The notes beneath the pieces are model-generated. The model did no database searches and was not told the origin of the DNA. It was given only the letters and a program-made list of their open reading frames with translations. From the NCBI RefSeq assembly GCF_003086295.3, contig NC_092051.1, forward strand, positions 6,688,810-6,752,809: 64,000 bases of DNA, given 5' to 3'. This DNA is from Arachis hypogaea (Eukaryota > Streptophyta > Magnoliopsida > Fabales > Fabaceae). Every line of letters starts with the position of its first letter. Position 1 is the stretch's first letter. The position numbers were made by a program, and so were the translations under genes. Positions 37,501 to 49,638 of this stretch are shown here, piece by piece.

Positions 37501-38146
37501 TGACATATCATTCGCGGTGAATTTACTAGCAAGGTATAGTTCCTCTCCAACCAGAAGACATTGGAGTGGAATCAAACAAATTTTTCGATATCTTCATGGA
37601 ACGTTTGATATGGGATTGTTTTATCCCTATGGATCCAAGTCACAACTAGTTGGCTATGCAGATGCCGGATACCTGTTTGATCCACATAAAGGGAGGTCTC
37701 AAACAGGATACCTATTCACATATGGTGGTACAGCTATATCATGGAAGTCCACGAAACAGACGATAGCAGCAACCTCCTCTAATCATACTGAAATACTGGC
37801 GATTCATGAAGCTAGTCGCGAGTGTTTTTGGCTGAGGAGTCTGATTCAATATATTCTGTCATCATGTGGACTAATTGATCATAAGATAGCTCCAACTGTC
37901 CTGTTTGAAGATAATACAGCATGCATTGCTCAACTTAAGGGTGGATACATCAAAGGTGATAGAACAAAGCATATTTCTCCCAAATTCTTCTTCACTCATG
38001 ATCTTCAAAATCAAGGGACAATTGATGTCCAACAGATCCGTTCAAGTGACAATCTGGCAGATTTATTTACAAAGTCACTCCCAAAATCCTCCTTGGAAAG
38101 ATTGGTACATAAGATTGGGATGCGCCGATTTCGAGACATTAAATGA
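34571..38146 (+). pseudogene. Copia pol (protease-integrase-RT-RNase H), two nonsense codons
   Basis: The frame is held over 3.6 kb. An aspartic protease with Ala-Asp-Ser-Ala-Ser is near 34619. The integrase zinc-binding region (His...His...Cys-Ala-Ala-Cys) is at about 35038-35166, followed by its catalytic core. The reverse transcriptase (about 36640-37380) carries Tyr-Val-Asp-Asp near 37145, and RNase H follows with Tyr-Ala-Asp-Ala near 37655. Two stops interrupt it: TGA at 35252-35254 and TAA at 35525-35527, both inside integrase. From 35585 onward 853 codons are open. A perfect-phase 81-bp tandem duplication (36104-36184 and 36185-36265) in the integrase-RT linker ends each copy in a basic Arg-Gln-Lys-Arg-Gly-Arg stretch. 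Confidence 0.95.
36104..36265 (+). repeat. 81-bp in-frame tandem duplication in the Copia pol linker
   Basis: Two adjacent copies (36104-36184, 36185-36265) of 27 codons each, clearly similar and in phase, each ending in Gln-Lys-Arg-Gly-Arg. The second copy runs into Arg-Pro-Val-Gly-Ser-Lys-Asp, an AT-hook-like or nuclear-targeting-like stretch. Confidence 0.85.
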
Positions 38147-38159
38147 TGTCGGCAAGAGA

Positions 38160-38330
38160 GGGAGACTGTACTCTTTTTTCCTTGGTCAAGTTTTTTTTCC
38201 CATTGGGTTTTTCTTGACAAGGTTTTTAATGAGGCAGCCCCATCATTAAAGGATATTGTACTCTTTTTCCTTCACTAAGGTTTTTTTTCCCACTGGGTTT
38301 TTCTTTAGTAAGGTTTTAACGAGGCAATAA
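38160..38330 (+). repeat. Two tandem stem-loops before the Copia polypurine tract
   Basis: Two roughly 85-bp imperfect tandem copies lie between the pol stop and the 3' LTR. Each holds a stem with one bulged base after CCTT, a T8 run, and a CCCAYTGGG mini-hairpin in the loop. The stems are 38180-38190 with 38213-38222, and 38269-38280 with 38303-38313. The stems differ in sequence but pairing is kept. Likely an RNA structure in the element's 3' region. Confidence 0.75.
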
Positions 38331-38346
38331 TCCTAAATGGTCATCT

Positions 38347-38355
38347 AAGGGGGAG
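38347..38355 (+). other. Polypurine tract
   Basis: AAGGGGGAG directly before the TG of the 3' LTR; priming site for plus-strand DNA synthesis in LTR elements. Confidence 0.9.
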
Positions 38356-38904
38356 TGTTGTGATAAGGATTCTATCACACCTTACGTGGATGCCCATTTT
38401 CCATGAGGTGTAGTTTCTCAAGGATGACTTAGAAGACCACATTTAATATGAACTTGAAAAGCTTTCTCATGTACGTGTATAAATAGAGGCTTAAGCCTCT
38501 GAATGGAAATACACTACAAGCAATAACAAAATACTATTCTCCCTTCCTTTTCATACAAATCAATCTTATTTTATGCTGCAATCAAATACTCTTCTTCTTA
38601 TATTTCTACTACAATTCTTTCTCTTCTTTTATTTTATAAGTATTTTAAATTCTATTTTCTATTACTCTTTACATATAATATTAATAGCAATATTAACCAT
38701 CTTTATTATATTGAGATTGCAACAATAAACAGATGCGATTCTCTCTCTCTTTATTTTTAATACTTCTTTCTATCTTTGTATATATATACACATTACAACA
38801 TATAATATTATTATATATATATAAATTATTATTGGACTAATTATTTTAATACTAGAGTCTTCTATTTGTACATCTCTATTATATATATCTTTTATTTCAC
38901 AACA
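38356..38904 (+). repeat. 3' LTR of the Copia element
   Basis: 549 bp, identical to the 5' LTR except A at 38836 for G. It carries the same TATA box (38478-38485) and 16-bp palindrome (38485-38500). It ends 365 bp upstream of the Aha1-type gene on the same strand, so it could supply promoter activity toward that gene. Confidence 0.96.
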
Positions 38905-38909
38905 TTACA

Positions 38910-39268
38910 GATTATTATAAATCTTATAGGGCAATTTCGAAAATAAATTTAAATAATTATTATTTATTAACTACATAAACTACTTTAAGGTTTGAGTACA
39001 GTTTCTAACACCACTGTGAAGCTTAACTCCATCGCGTGAGATGCCCAATCCAAGTAGTTAATGAGTGGTTTCTAGTTTCTAGAGGCTTCGACAGTCAACA
39101 TTTTCAAGCTTGAAGCTCCCTGATTTCTTCGTGGCACTTTCTTTCTAGACCTTTCCACACTTTCCCTTTTTAAGTTTTTAATTAACGCCCCCTTCTTACC
39201 AGTTACCCCGCAGTCCGCAGTCCGCACCCTATCAAGAACCCAAAACCCTCACTCACTCACTCACTTGA
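38910..39268 (+). promoter_or_regulatory. Promoter and 5' UTR of the Aha1-type gene
   Basis: About 360 bp between the Copia 3' LTR and the Aha1 ATG. It includes CT-rich leader with a CACTCACTCACTCACT repeat just before the start codon. The gene's upstream region has been cut short by the Copia insertion at 38905. Confidence 0.5.
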
Positions 39269-40533
39269 ATGGCTCGTTACGGCGAAGGAGACAAGCGCTG
39301 GATCGTCGAAGAAAGACCCGACGGCACCAACGTCCACAACTGGCACTGGTCCGAGACCAACTGCCTCGATTGGTCCAGAAACTTCTTCAACAACCTCCTC
39401 AACGACCTCCCTATTCTCACCGGCGAATCTAATCTTTTCATCGCCACCACTAAGGTCTCCTCCGTCGACGGCGAGGCCTACGTCAACATCCGCAAAGGCA
39501 AGATCATTCCTGGATACGAGATCTCACTCACCCTCGCCTGGCAGGGCGAAGCCAAGGACTCCGACGGTAAGTCTCTCTTGAAAGTTGATGGCACCGTCGA
39601 GATCCCTTACATCTCCGACGAGAACGCCGGCGAGGATCCCGAGCTCAGGGTTACTGTTAAGGACGAGGGACCGATTGGAAGGACGCTCAAGGATGCCATG
39701 CTCTCCAAGGGGAAGCCCTTGATTTTGGACAAGATTAGGGTTTGGGTGCAGAGCATGGCCAAGGGTGGACCTGTTAAGGACGAGCTCGAGACCAAGAAGC
39801 CAACGCCGCCGCAGCAGCAGAATCATGCTGCCGCAGCTGCGTCGGCGGCTGTGGCGCCTTCTTTGGCTTCAGCTGCGACCAAGAAGGAGGGTTCGGCGGA
39901 GAAGGAGGCGAAGAAGAAGAAGAAAGAGGGATTCAAGAGTATTAGCATGACGGAGAGGTTCAATTGCAGGGCGAGAGATTTGTATGAGATATTGTTGGAT
40001 GAGAACAGGTGGAAGGGTTTCACGCAGAGCAATGCGAAGATCAGCAAGGAGGTTGGTGGAGAGTTCAGCATCTTCGATGGTTCTGTTACCGGAACCAACG
40101 TGGAGTTGCAGGAAGCTAAGTTGATCGTTCAGAAATGGAGGTTCGGAAGCTGGCCTGATGGTGTTCATTCTTTGGTATGACCTTGTTCATTTCATTTCAT
40201 TCTTTTGTTAATGTAGAGATTTGAATGCGTGCGTGTAAATAAAATGGTGATTGAAATTGTTACAGGTGAAGCTTGTGTTGGAGGAGCCTGAACCTGGGGT
40301 TACTGTTGTCAAGCTCACACATAATGATGTTCCTGAAGAAGATAGGTGAGCCTTTTTTTTTAATTGCAATTGGTTATTGGAAGGTTTGTTTTGAGTTTTT
40401 TTATCAATTTGTTAAATGATATTGTTATGGTGTGTGTAGGTATGGAAATGCCACTGTGGTGGAGAACACGGAGAGAGGGTGGAGGGATCTCATCTTCCAA
40501 AGGATACGTGCAGTTTTTGGGTTTGGAATTTGA
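39269..40533 (+). CDS. AHA1: Activator of Hsp90 ATPase (Aha1/AHSA1 family)
   Basis: Co-chaperone that binds Hsp90 and stimulates its ATPase in the cytosol. Exons 39269-40174, 40266-40345 and 40440-40533; both introns are GT-AG, and the join gives 359 aa. The N-terminal Aha1 domain (about 1-160) has Asn-Trp-His-Trp (24-27) and a basic 'IRKGKIIPGYE' strand, as in the family. A linker of about 45 residues (from about 172) is rich in Pro, Gln, Ala and Lys, with an Ala run coded mostly by GCN repeats. The C-terminal AHSA1 (START-like) domain begins near 215 and ends in Phe-Gly-Phe-Gly-Ile. The first ATG after the CT-rich leader is used. All expected parts are present. Confidence 0.95.
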
Positions 40534-42311
40534 GATTTTAATTCTTACCAATGTAGGGTTTTTCTTTCTTTCTTTCCTTTCCTTTCTTCTTCTAGTGTCA
40601 TGTGTTGTAGAATTTTCACGGATTTTGAATCATTTTAAGTGAGGGGAAAGGTGAAATTTTAATGGATTGACAATTGCATAATTGTTGAACTGTGATTGAG
40701 GCTCTGGTTAATCTTGCCAAGAGTGTCTTTCTTAAAAATACTTTCTTTCTGCTTTTCCATCTTCTTCAATGTTCTATGTTGCTTCATATTATTATTTACT
40801 AGTAAACACTAAAATTTCCTCGTTAAAAAATAAAACCCAAGATCAAAGATAGAAATATTTTCAGAAGATTTAAAAATGTGACAAAAGTTTCTTTATTTGG
40901 AGTAAGCCTTTGCCACTTTCCATCTTTGGAGAAGATTCTTGTCAGATAATATTATTGGTGGTTTACTCATCATTTGTTATTCATTCTTGCATGTCATCAA
41001 CTTGTGCAATAGAATGTATATTTGATACTTTCAACGTGACTTGTCAGTATTCTTGTTGCTGTTGGACACTGCACCTATTAGAGAGGACTATATGATTCAT
41101 TGCATATTTTAGGCATAACTTGCGCAGAGAAAAGACAGATAAATTATCTAGAAATTAGTATGCTTACTTTCATATCATTGTCGAGAACTCGACATCTTAG
41201 AGATTCGTTCTTAACTGAGTTGTTATACGGTATTTGGATTTAGACATGGAGTACTAATTTAGAAGGGTTGATTCTTAGGCCCCCCAACTTTCATGTAGGA
41301 ATGTTTAGGAGAACTTAGCTACGAACATGTGGCGATTTGATGGAAGTTGTTGCAGTGATACGCTATGTATAATTGCATATGCGCTTACGTAATGAAATTT
41401 AGTAATTCTGATTGATTAGTGTTAAAGTGTTTAATAAGCCAGCCAGTGTTCCCACAAGAACAAACACAATTATCTCCAAGTATTTTCATGTTTGAATTCG
41501 AGCTCATTTATATGCAGTTGAAGAAAAGGGTGAGAAATGTTTAATGAGGAGGGTGTTTTCCGTCCATAAGGGTTGCAATCACAATTAAACGAACTTGCAT
41601 TTGCCTAAAGCTTGGTTCAATACTGATTACTGAAAGATCCTATTGGCCAAGTAAACGAAAAAACAAACTATTTTAAACACTATATTGTTCTCTGTTGAAA
41701 ATACGATTAAAAGAAATGTAATCAATTAATCATAAGTGTGCTAATTATATTCCGTGTACTTGCTCTTCTATTCATTAAATAAATGATAAGTAATCACTAG
41801 GTAAAACGGGGCAAGTTGCAAATATGGATCACAAAGTTCAGGCCACTGAAAAGGAACTGTGTTATATAATATGTATTGGTTTAAGGGTTTAAGCTCATGC
41901 CTGTGTTTCCTAAATCTGAACTCAAAAGCACATAATGGGCCGGATCATTTTGATTCTTATTTAACCCATATTGTAAATCAATTTAAAACGAGAGCCTGTG
42001 GCATTGGGGGGGGATCTATCCGGAATGATTGGTCCCGTGATTGGTTTCCCTTGTCATATGGTTTTCTTTTCTCTATCTTGTTTACGTTGTCGTTGAGCAC
42101 ACCTTTTGGATAAGCCTCACTCTCACTTTCCTTAAACTATTTATTTTCATTTTTCTTCTTCTTTCCCCTTGTTTTGACTCCAACACCATTATCCCACACC
42201 ACTTTCCATCGTCACTACACCAAACTTGCAAGATCCGCAAATGATTCTCTTATTGTTCTCTTAGCTATCACCAAGCATAATCGCCATTGAAAGAGAAAAG
42301 TGAAAAGGGGT
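40534..42311. other. Aha1 3' flank, intergenic DNA and thioredoxin promoter
   Basis: About 1.8 kb without a convincing gene. The first 200 bases are presumably the Aha1 3' UTR. A G9 run occurs at about 42006-42014. The last 200 bases are pyrimidine-rich and probably the 5' UTR of the thioredoxin gene. Confidence 0.45.
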
Positions 42312-43312
<1,001 letters not shown>

Positions 43313-43530
43313 TGTGTTCTATTATTCTTCATTCTTCTCTTTTTCTTATTTTTCACAACCTCAATGAGCACATATGTTTATTCATATAGTAATTTCTTAC
43401 TCCCACGAATCCTCCGAGCTCTGACATTTTTTTATATCATTCGGGGTAGTTCCCTCGTTTGTTCAGATTACACTCAAAGAATGGTGTTATGATAATTAAC
43501 TACAAACCATAGCAACGCCTTTTCAACCTC

Positions 43531-43612
43531 GTCGCTTTGGCCGAGTGGTTAAGGCGTGTGCCTGCTAAGTACATGGGGTTTCCCCGCGAGAGTTCGAATC
43601 TCTCAGGCGACG
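43531..43612 (+). tRNA. trnS-GCU: tRNA-Ser (anticodon GCU)
   Basis: An 82-nt class II tRNA. The acceptor stem is GTCGCTT with AGGCGAC plus discriminator G. The A box is TGGCCGAGTGGTT, the anticodon GCT lies at 43564-43566 in loop CTGCTAA, the long variable arm TGGGGTTTCCCCG is of Ser type, and the B box is GTTCGAATC with a GAGAG/CTCTC stem. A CAA motif just upstream and a T-run about 15 bases downstream fit an active plant pol III gene. It has no intron. Confidence 0.96.
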
Positions 43613-44337
43613 CTTCTAAACTTTTTAATTTTTTTTTTGGGCGGGTTTGGACATGCCATGTTTAATATTGCATTAAGCCCATAAAATAAGCATGGGCTTA
43701 AAGTTTTGGTGGCATACAATAAATAACATGGGAAACTCTTAAGATGCATAAATTTTAAATATTTTTCTTTTAATGCCTGTCTTCACAAAGTAGTAATCAC
43801 TAATCACATGCAATGTTTGAATTTTGAGCCTCTGTCATATCATATAAAAAAGCCAATCACCAGTTGTTTTGATTTACAAAATAGAGGATTCGAATTTTTC
43901 AATTGAATCACAGAGTCCAATTAAATAATTAATACACGCTCTTATAAATTGATAATTATATGGCCTAATTTAACAAGGAATAAAGACAGATTAAAGTAGG
44001 CATGGAAGGGATGCTATTTGACACTCTTTTTGGTAGGCAAGGAATTTTAATATTTGATACTGATATCTATAAGTAACATAACTCATTTAAAAAATGTTCA
44101 TATACTTTTCATATCCTATAAAAGGCTGTGACGCTTTTTTCCCCCTTATTTGAATATGTGCCAAAACAAACTGCAACAATCTGTTCCATTTTCAACAAAA
44201 AATAGGAAACTTCAAAAGCCGAAATTTTCTATCAAGAAAAGAAAGATGAAATTGATCAACAAAATATGTGCAGCTACACGTGACTTGATTTCCACACTGA
44301 ATATATATATATATATATTATTAAACTACTCTTCCAC
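43613..44337. other. Intergenic DNA before the repeat array
   Basis: AT-rich, with a T-run after the tRNA and an (AT)n microsatellite at about 44299-44319. The sequence up to 44337 is continuous with the first glyoxal-oxidase-like fragment and may be that gene's original upstream DNA. Confidence 0.45.
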
Positions 44338-44856
44338 CTTAATCCATGACAATAATAAAAAAATTTTGTGGTCCACAAATTCACACTCTTCAATCTTCAA
44401 ACCTCACATCCCTTCCCTGCTATTTATATCACACATTTTTCAATTCCATTGCAATCACCACAATACACTTTTCATTATTCTCACCATTCTCACCCAATCC
44501 AAGTATTCCGAACTCTACGTCCAATGACTTATACTACGCATTTCCAAGTTCCTTTTTTCCATTACTTTGTTGTTATTCTCTTCACGGCTGCAACCGTCAC
44601 GTTCTTGCCACTGCTGCCTGTTGAAGCGGCTGGTGCCACTCCTACAGAAAAGCATTGGCATTGTGGCCATGCACATGCAGCTTCTACACAATGACCATGT
44701 CGTAATCTTCGACCGCACCAACTTTGGATTATCCAACCTCTCATTACCCAATGCCAGATGCCGTAGAAACCCGCGAGAGATGGTCGTTAAAAACGACTGC
44801 ACGGCACACTCAGTCGAATATGACGTCGCTGCCAACGTCGCTGCACACTCAGTTGG
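44338..44856 (+). pseudogene. Glyoxal-oxidase-like gene 5' fragment, copy 1 (probable source copy)
   Basis: The promoter-like part has a TATTTATA box (about 44421-44428), a leader, then ATG 44525 with a hydrophobic signal-peptide-like start (Val-Val-Ile-Leu-Phe). After a frameshift near 44630, the next frame encodes the beginning of the glyoxal oxidase N-terminal domain (Leu-Leu-Gln-Lys-Ser-Ile-Gly-Ile, then Phe-Asp-Arg-Thr-Asn-Phe-Gly-Leu-Ser, then Cys-Thr-Ala-His-Ser-Val-Glu-Tyr-Asp-Val). Glyoxal oxidases are secreted radical-copper enzymes that make hydrogen peroxide, but the catalytic part is absent here. The fragment ends near 44856 where it joins repeat sequence. Its left flank is unique DNA, unlike copies 2 and 3. 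Confidence 0.75.
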
Positions 44857-45434
44857 ATACTTGTACTGCCTATGCGTTTATTGTAGCTTGTGAGAGAAGA
44901 ATCAGACTAAAAGCACCAAATGATCAAGATAAAAAACTAGTGGAACTTAATGTTAATGATTTAATAAGAGGAATGGAAGGAGATACTTATTATACTTACT
45001 ACGCAGTTAGATTCATGATGCGAGAAAGAGTTAGAACTAGAAGGTTAACTGAATTATAGGATATTATGTCGTTATTATTTGGATTCTCTTAGCACCTATA
45101 AATACCTTTTTATATTGTATTATTCTATGCAAGTTGATTACCCTCAAATCCTTTTTCTATTGCTCTCTTTTACCCTTTCAAACATGGTATCAGAGTCATG
45201 GTATCCTTCTTGAGAAGGATAAATTTATTTTCTTTTGGTCAAATTACCGTACTTTTCATACCGTTCTTCTTTGCTATTTTTTGTTTCTCTTTTGTCAATG
45301 CCTTGATGTTTTTCTTACCTCACCGATTAGTTCATCCACTACTACACCCATTTTATAAGTTTTTGTAATTTTTATTCTATATTTCGTTGTTTTAAATAAG
45401 TTTCAAACTCAAGTTGTCACTTGAGCTTGAGGGG

Positions 45435-45627
45435 TGTTAGAATATATTAGTATCAATTAGCTTTCATTAGAATAATTTAGCATATCTGAATATTTATTAT
45501 AGGATAGTATGTCTTTATTATTTGGATTCTCTTAGCACCTATAAATACATTTCTATATTGTATTATTTTATGTAACTTGATTACACTCAAATCCTTTTTC
45601 TATTGACCTCTCTTGTCCTTTCTAACA
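45435..45627 (+). repeat. TRIM-like LTR 1 (full)
   Basis: TGTTAGAATATATT start, TTTCTAACA end, 193 bp; purine tract GAGGGG before it. The primer site after it is decayed (TAGTATCAAAACC). Confidence 0.85.
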
Positions 45628-46465
45628 TAGTATCAAAACCATGGTATCCTTCTTTAGCAGGATAAAAGGTGGTGTCGCACCCACCTCCTTTCCCATTAGC
45701 AGTGTTACATTTCCACGTTCATTTTCTTCTTCTCCTCATTTCTCCTATTCTTTTATAAGACACAATAGCACTGACTCAACGAGCCTCCATCAGCTTCTAA
45801 ACTCTCTCAAGAGAACAGAAAAAGTCTCAACCTTTACAAATATGTTTCATTGGAAAAGAAGAAAAAATGGTCCTAGAAGAGTCAAGATCCTTCCCAATGT
45901 ACAGGATTAAGAAAATCACGATATTATAGCTTATGAGAGCAAAATCAGACTAAAAACATCAAATGATCAAGATAAAAAACTAGTGAAACTTAATGTTAAT
46001 AATTTAATAAGAGGAATCGAAGGAGATACTTATAATACTTACTACGCAGTTAGATTCATGATGCGAAAATGAGTTAGAACTAGAAGGTTAACTGAATTAT
46101 AGGATATTATGTAGTTATTATTTGGATTCTCTTAGCACCTATACATACATTTCTATATTGTATTATTCTATGCAAGTTGATTACACTCAAATTCTTTTTC
46201 TATTGCTCTCTCTTACCCTTTCAAACATGGTATCAGAGCCACGGTTTCCTCCTTGAGAATGATAAATTTATTTTCTTTTGGTCAAATTATCGTACTTTTC
46301 AAACCGTTCTTCTTTGCCATTTTTTTCCTTCTCTTTTGTCAATGCCTTTATGTTTTTCTTACCTCACCGATTATTAGCTTATCCACTACTGCACTCGTTT
46401 TATAAATTTTTGCAGTTTTTATTCTATATTTCGTTGTTTTAAATAAGAACTTGAGTTTGAGGGGG

Positions 46466-46658
46466 TGTTAGAATATATTAGTATCAATTAGCTTTCATTA
46501 GAATAATTTAGTATATCTGAATATTTATTATAGGATATTATGTCTTTATTATTTGGATTCTCTTAGCACCTATAAATACATTTTTATATTGTATTATTTT
46601 ATGTAACTTGATTACACTCAAATCCTTTTCCAATTGATCTCTCTTATCCTTTCTAACA
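46466..46658 (+). repeat. TRIM-like LTR 2 (full)
   Basis: Same ends, 193 bp; preceded by GAGGGGG and followed by CGGTATCAGAGCC, a one-base variant of the initiator-Met primer site. Confidence 0.85.
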
Positions 46659-47534
46659 CGGTATCAGAGCCATGATATCCTTCATTAGTAGGATAAAAGG
46701 TGGTGTCGCACCCACTTCCTTCCCCATTAGCAGTGTTACACTTCCACATTCATTTTCTTCTTCTCCTCATTTCTCATATTCTTTTATAAGACACAGCTGC
46801 ACTGACTCAACGAGCCTCTATCAGCTTCTAAACTCTCTAAATAGAACAGAAAAAGTCTCAACCTTTACAAATATATTTCATTCGAAAAGAAGATAGAATG
46901 GTCCTAGAAGAGTCAAGATTCTTCCCAATGTACAGGATCAAGAAAATCACGATACTTGTACTGCTTTTGCGTTTATTGTAGCTTATGAGAGCAGAATCCG
47001 AATAAAAGCATCAAATGATCAAGATAAAAAGCTGGTGGAACTTAATGTTAATGATTTAATAAGAGGAATGGAAGGAGATACTTATAATACTTACTACGAA
47101 GTTAGATTCATGATGGGAGAACGAGTTAGAACTAGAAGGTTAACTGAATTATAGGATATTATGTCGTTATTATTTGGATTCTCTTAGCACCTATAAATAC
47201 CTTTCTATATTGTATTATTCTATGCAAGTTGATTACACTCAAATCTTTTTTGTACTACTCTCTCTTACCCTTTCAAACATGGTATCAGAGACATGGTATC
47301 CTCCTTTAGAAGGGTAAATTTATTTTCTTTTGGTCAAATTATCGTACTTCTCATACCGTTCTTCTTTGCTATTTTTTTGCTTTTCTTTTGTCAATGCCTT
47401 GATGTTTTTCTTACCTCACTGATTAGCTCATCCACTACTGCACCCGTTTTATAAGTTTTTGCAGTTTTTATTCTATATATATTTCGTTGTTTTAAATAAG
47501 TTTCAAACTCAAGTTTTACTTGAGTTTGGGAGGG

Positions 47535-47726
47535 TGTTAGAATATATTAGTATCAATTAGCTTTCATTAGAATAATTTAGCATATCTGAATATTTATTCT
47601 AGGATATTATGTCTTTATTATTTGGATTCTCTTAGCACCTATAAATACCATTCTATATTGTATTATTTTATATAACTTGATTACACTCAAATTCTTTTTC
47701 TACTGACCTCTCTTATCCTTCTAACA
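47535..47726 (+). repeat. TRIM-like LTR 3 (full)
   Basis: Same ends, 192 bp; followed by TGGTATCAGAGTCATGG. It starts the first 1.9-kb unit. Confidence 0.85.
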
Positions 47727-48355
47727 TGGTATCAGAGTCATGGTATCATTCTTTAGCAAGATAAAAGGTACTTCCTTCCCCATTAGCAGTGTTACACTTC
47801 CACGTTTATTTTTTTCTTCTCCACATTTCTCCTATTCTTTTATAAGATACAGCTGCATTGATTCAACGAGCCTCCATCAACTTCTAGACTATCTCAATAA
47901 AACAGAAAAAGTCTCAACCTTTACAAAATATGTTCATTGAAAAAGAAGAAAGAATGGTCCTAGAAGAGTCAAGATCCTTCCCAATGTATAGGATCAAGAA
48001 AATCACGATACTTGTACTACCTATGCGTTTATTGTAGCTTGTGAAAGTAGAATCAGCCTAAAAGCATCAAATGATCAAGATAAAAAACTGGTGGAACTTA
48101 ATGTTAATTATTTAATAAGGGGAATGGAACGAGATACTTATAATACTTACTACGCAGTTAGATTCATGATGCGAGAACGAGTTAGAACTAGAATGTTAAG
48201 TGAATTATAGGATATTATGTCGTTATTATTTGGATTCTCTTAGCACCTATAAATACCTTTCAATATTGTATTATTCTATGCAAGTTGATTACACTCAAAT
48301 CCTTTTTGTATTGCTCTCTCTTACCCTTTCAAGCATGGTATCAGAGCCATGGTAT

Positions 48356-48876
48356 CCTTAACCCATGACAATAATAAAGAAGTTTTGTGACCCACAAATT
48401 CACACTCTTCAATCTTCAAACCTCACATTCCTTCCCTGCTATTTATATCACACATCTTCCAATTCCATTGCAATCACCACAATACACTTTTCATCATTCT
48501 CACCATTCTCACCCAATCCAAGTATTCCGATCCCTACATCCAATGACTTATACTACGCATTTCCAAGTTCCCTTTCTCCATTACTTTGTTGTTATTCTCT
48601 TCACGGCTACAACCGCCACGTTCTTGCCACTGCCACTTGTTGAAGCGGCTGGCGCCACTCCTACAGAAAAGCATTAGCATTGTGGTCATGCACATGCAGC
48701 TTCTACACAATGACCATGTCGTAATCTTCGACCGCACTAACTTTGGATTATCTAACCTCTCATTATCCAACGCCAGATGCCGTAGAAACCCGCGAGAGAT
48801 GGTCGTTAAAAACGACTGCACGGCACACTCAGTCGAATACGACATCGCATCCAACGTCGCTACACACTCAGTTGGA
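48356..48876 (+). pseudogene. Glyoxal-oxidase-like gene 5' fragment, copy 2
   Basis: The same promoter, signal-peptide start (ATG 48544) and N-terminal oxidase domain start as copy 1, with the same frameshift between signal peptide and domain. On its left it joins directly to LTR-plus-primer-site sequence (TGGTATCAGAGCCATGGTAT, then CCTTAA). A TAG has appeared in the signal-peptide frame (about 48675). It ends at the same junction with the part-B tail (GATACTTGTACTGCC). Confidence 0.75.
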
Positions 48877-49446
48877 TACTTGTACTGCCTATGCGTTTAT
48901 TGTAGCTTGTGAGAGCAGAATCAGACTAAAAGCATCAAATGATCAAGATAAAAAACTGGTGGAACTTAATATTAATGATTTAATAAGAGGAATGGAAGGA
49001 GATACTTATAATACTTACTACGCAGTTAGATTCATGATGCGAGAACGAGTTAGAACTAGAAGGTTAACTGAATTATATGATATTATGTTGTTATTATTTG
49101 GATTCTCTTAGCACCTATAAATACCTTTCTAAATTGTATTATTCTATGCAAGTTGATTACACTCAAATCCTTTTTGTATTGCTCTCTCTTACCCTTTCAA
49201 ACATGGTATCAAAGCCATGGTATCCTTTTTGAGAAAGATAAATTTATTTTTTTTTTGTTAAATTACCGTACTTTTCATACTGTTCTTCTTTGCGATTTTT
49301 TGCTTCTCTTTTGCTTGATGTTTTTCTTACCTCACCGATTAGCTCATCCACTACTGCACCCGTTTATAAGTTTTTGCAGTTTTTATTCTATATTTCGTTG
49401 TTTTAAATAAGTTTCAAACTCAAATTGTCACTTGAGTTTGATGGGG

Positions 49447-49638
49447 TGTTAGAATATATTAGTATCAATTAGCTTTCATTAGAAGTATTTAGCATATCTG
49501 AATATTTATTCTAGGATATTATGTCTTTATTATTTGAATTCTCTTAACACCTATAAATACCTTTCTATATTGTATTATTTTATGTAACTTGATTACACTC
49601 AAATCCTTTTTCTACTGACCTCTCTTATCCTTCTAACA
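49447..49638 (+). repeat. TRIM-like LTR 4 (full)
   Basis: Same ends, 192 bp; followed by TGGTATTAGAG, a mutated primer site. It starts the second 1.9-kb unit. Confidence 0.85.

Larger units (their letters stand above)
32725..38904 (+). mobile_element. Complete Ty1/Copia LTR retrotransposon with TTACA target duplication
   Basis: A 6,180-bp element. LTRs 32725-33273 and 38356-38904 are 549 bp each, begin TG and end CA, and by direct reading differ at a single base (G at 33205, A at 38836). The 5-bp duplication TTACA (32720-32724 and 38905-38909) is perfect. Order inside: gag with zinc knuckle, protease, integrase, reverse transcriptase, RNase H, which is the Copia order. A polypurine tract AAGGGGGAG (38347-38355) touches the 3' LTR. 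The coding part has three nonsense codons, so this copy cannot make full proteins although the insertion looks very recent. Confidence 0.97.

Noticed and set aside
39524..40168. Minus-strand open frames across Aha1 exon 1
   Set aside because: They are shadows of the strongly supported plus-strand gene, caused by its codon bias.
44524..44697. Signal-peptide frame as a small secreted peptide gene
   Set aside because: It is the start of a broken oxidase gene; the frame after the shift matches the oxidase domain, so the short peptide is a by-product.
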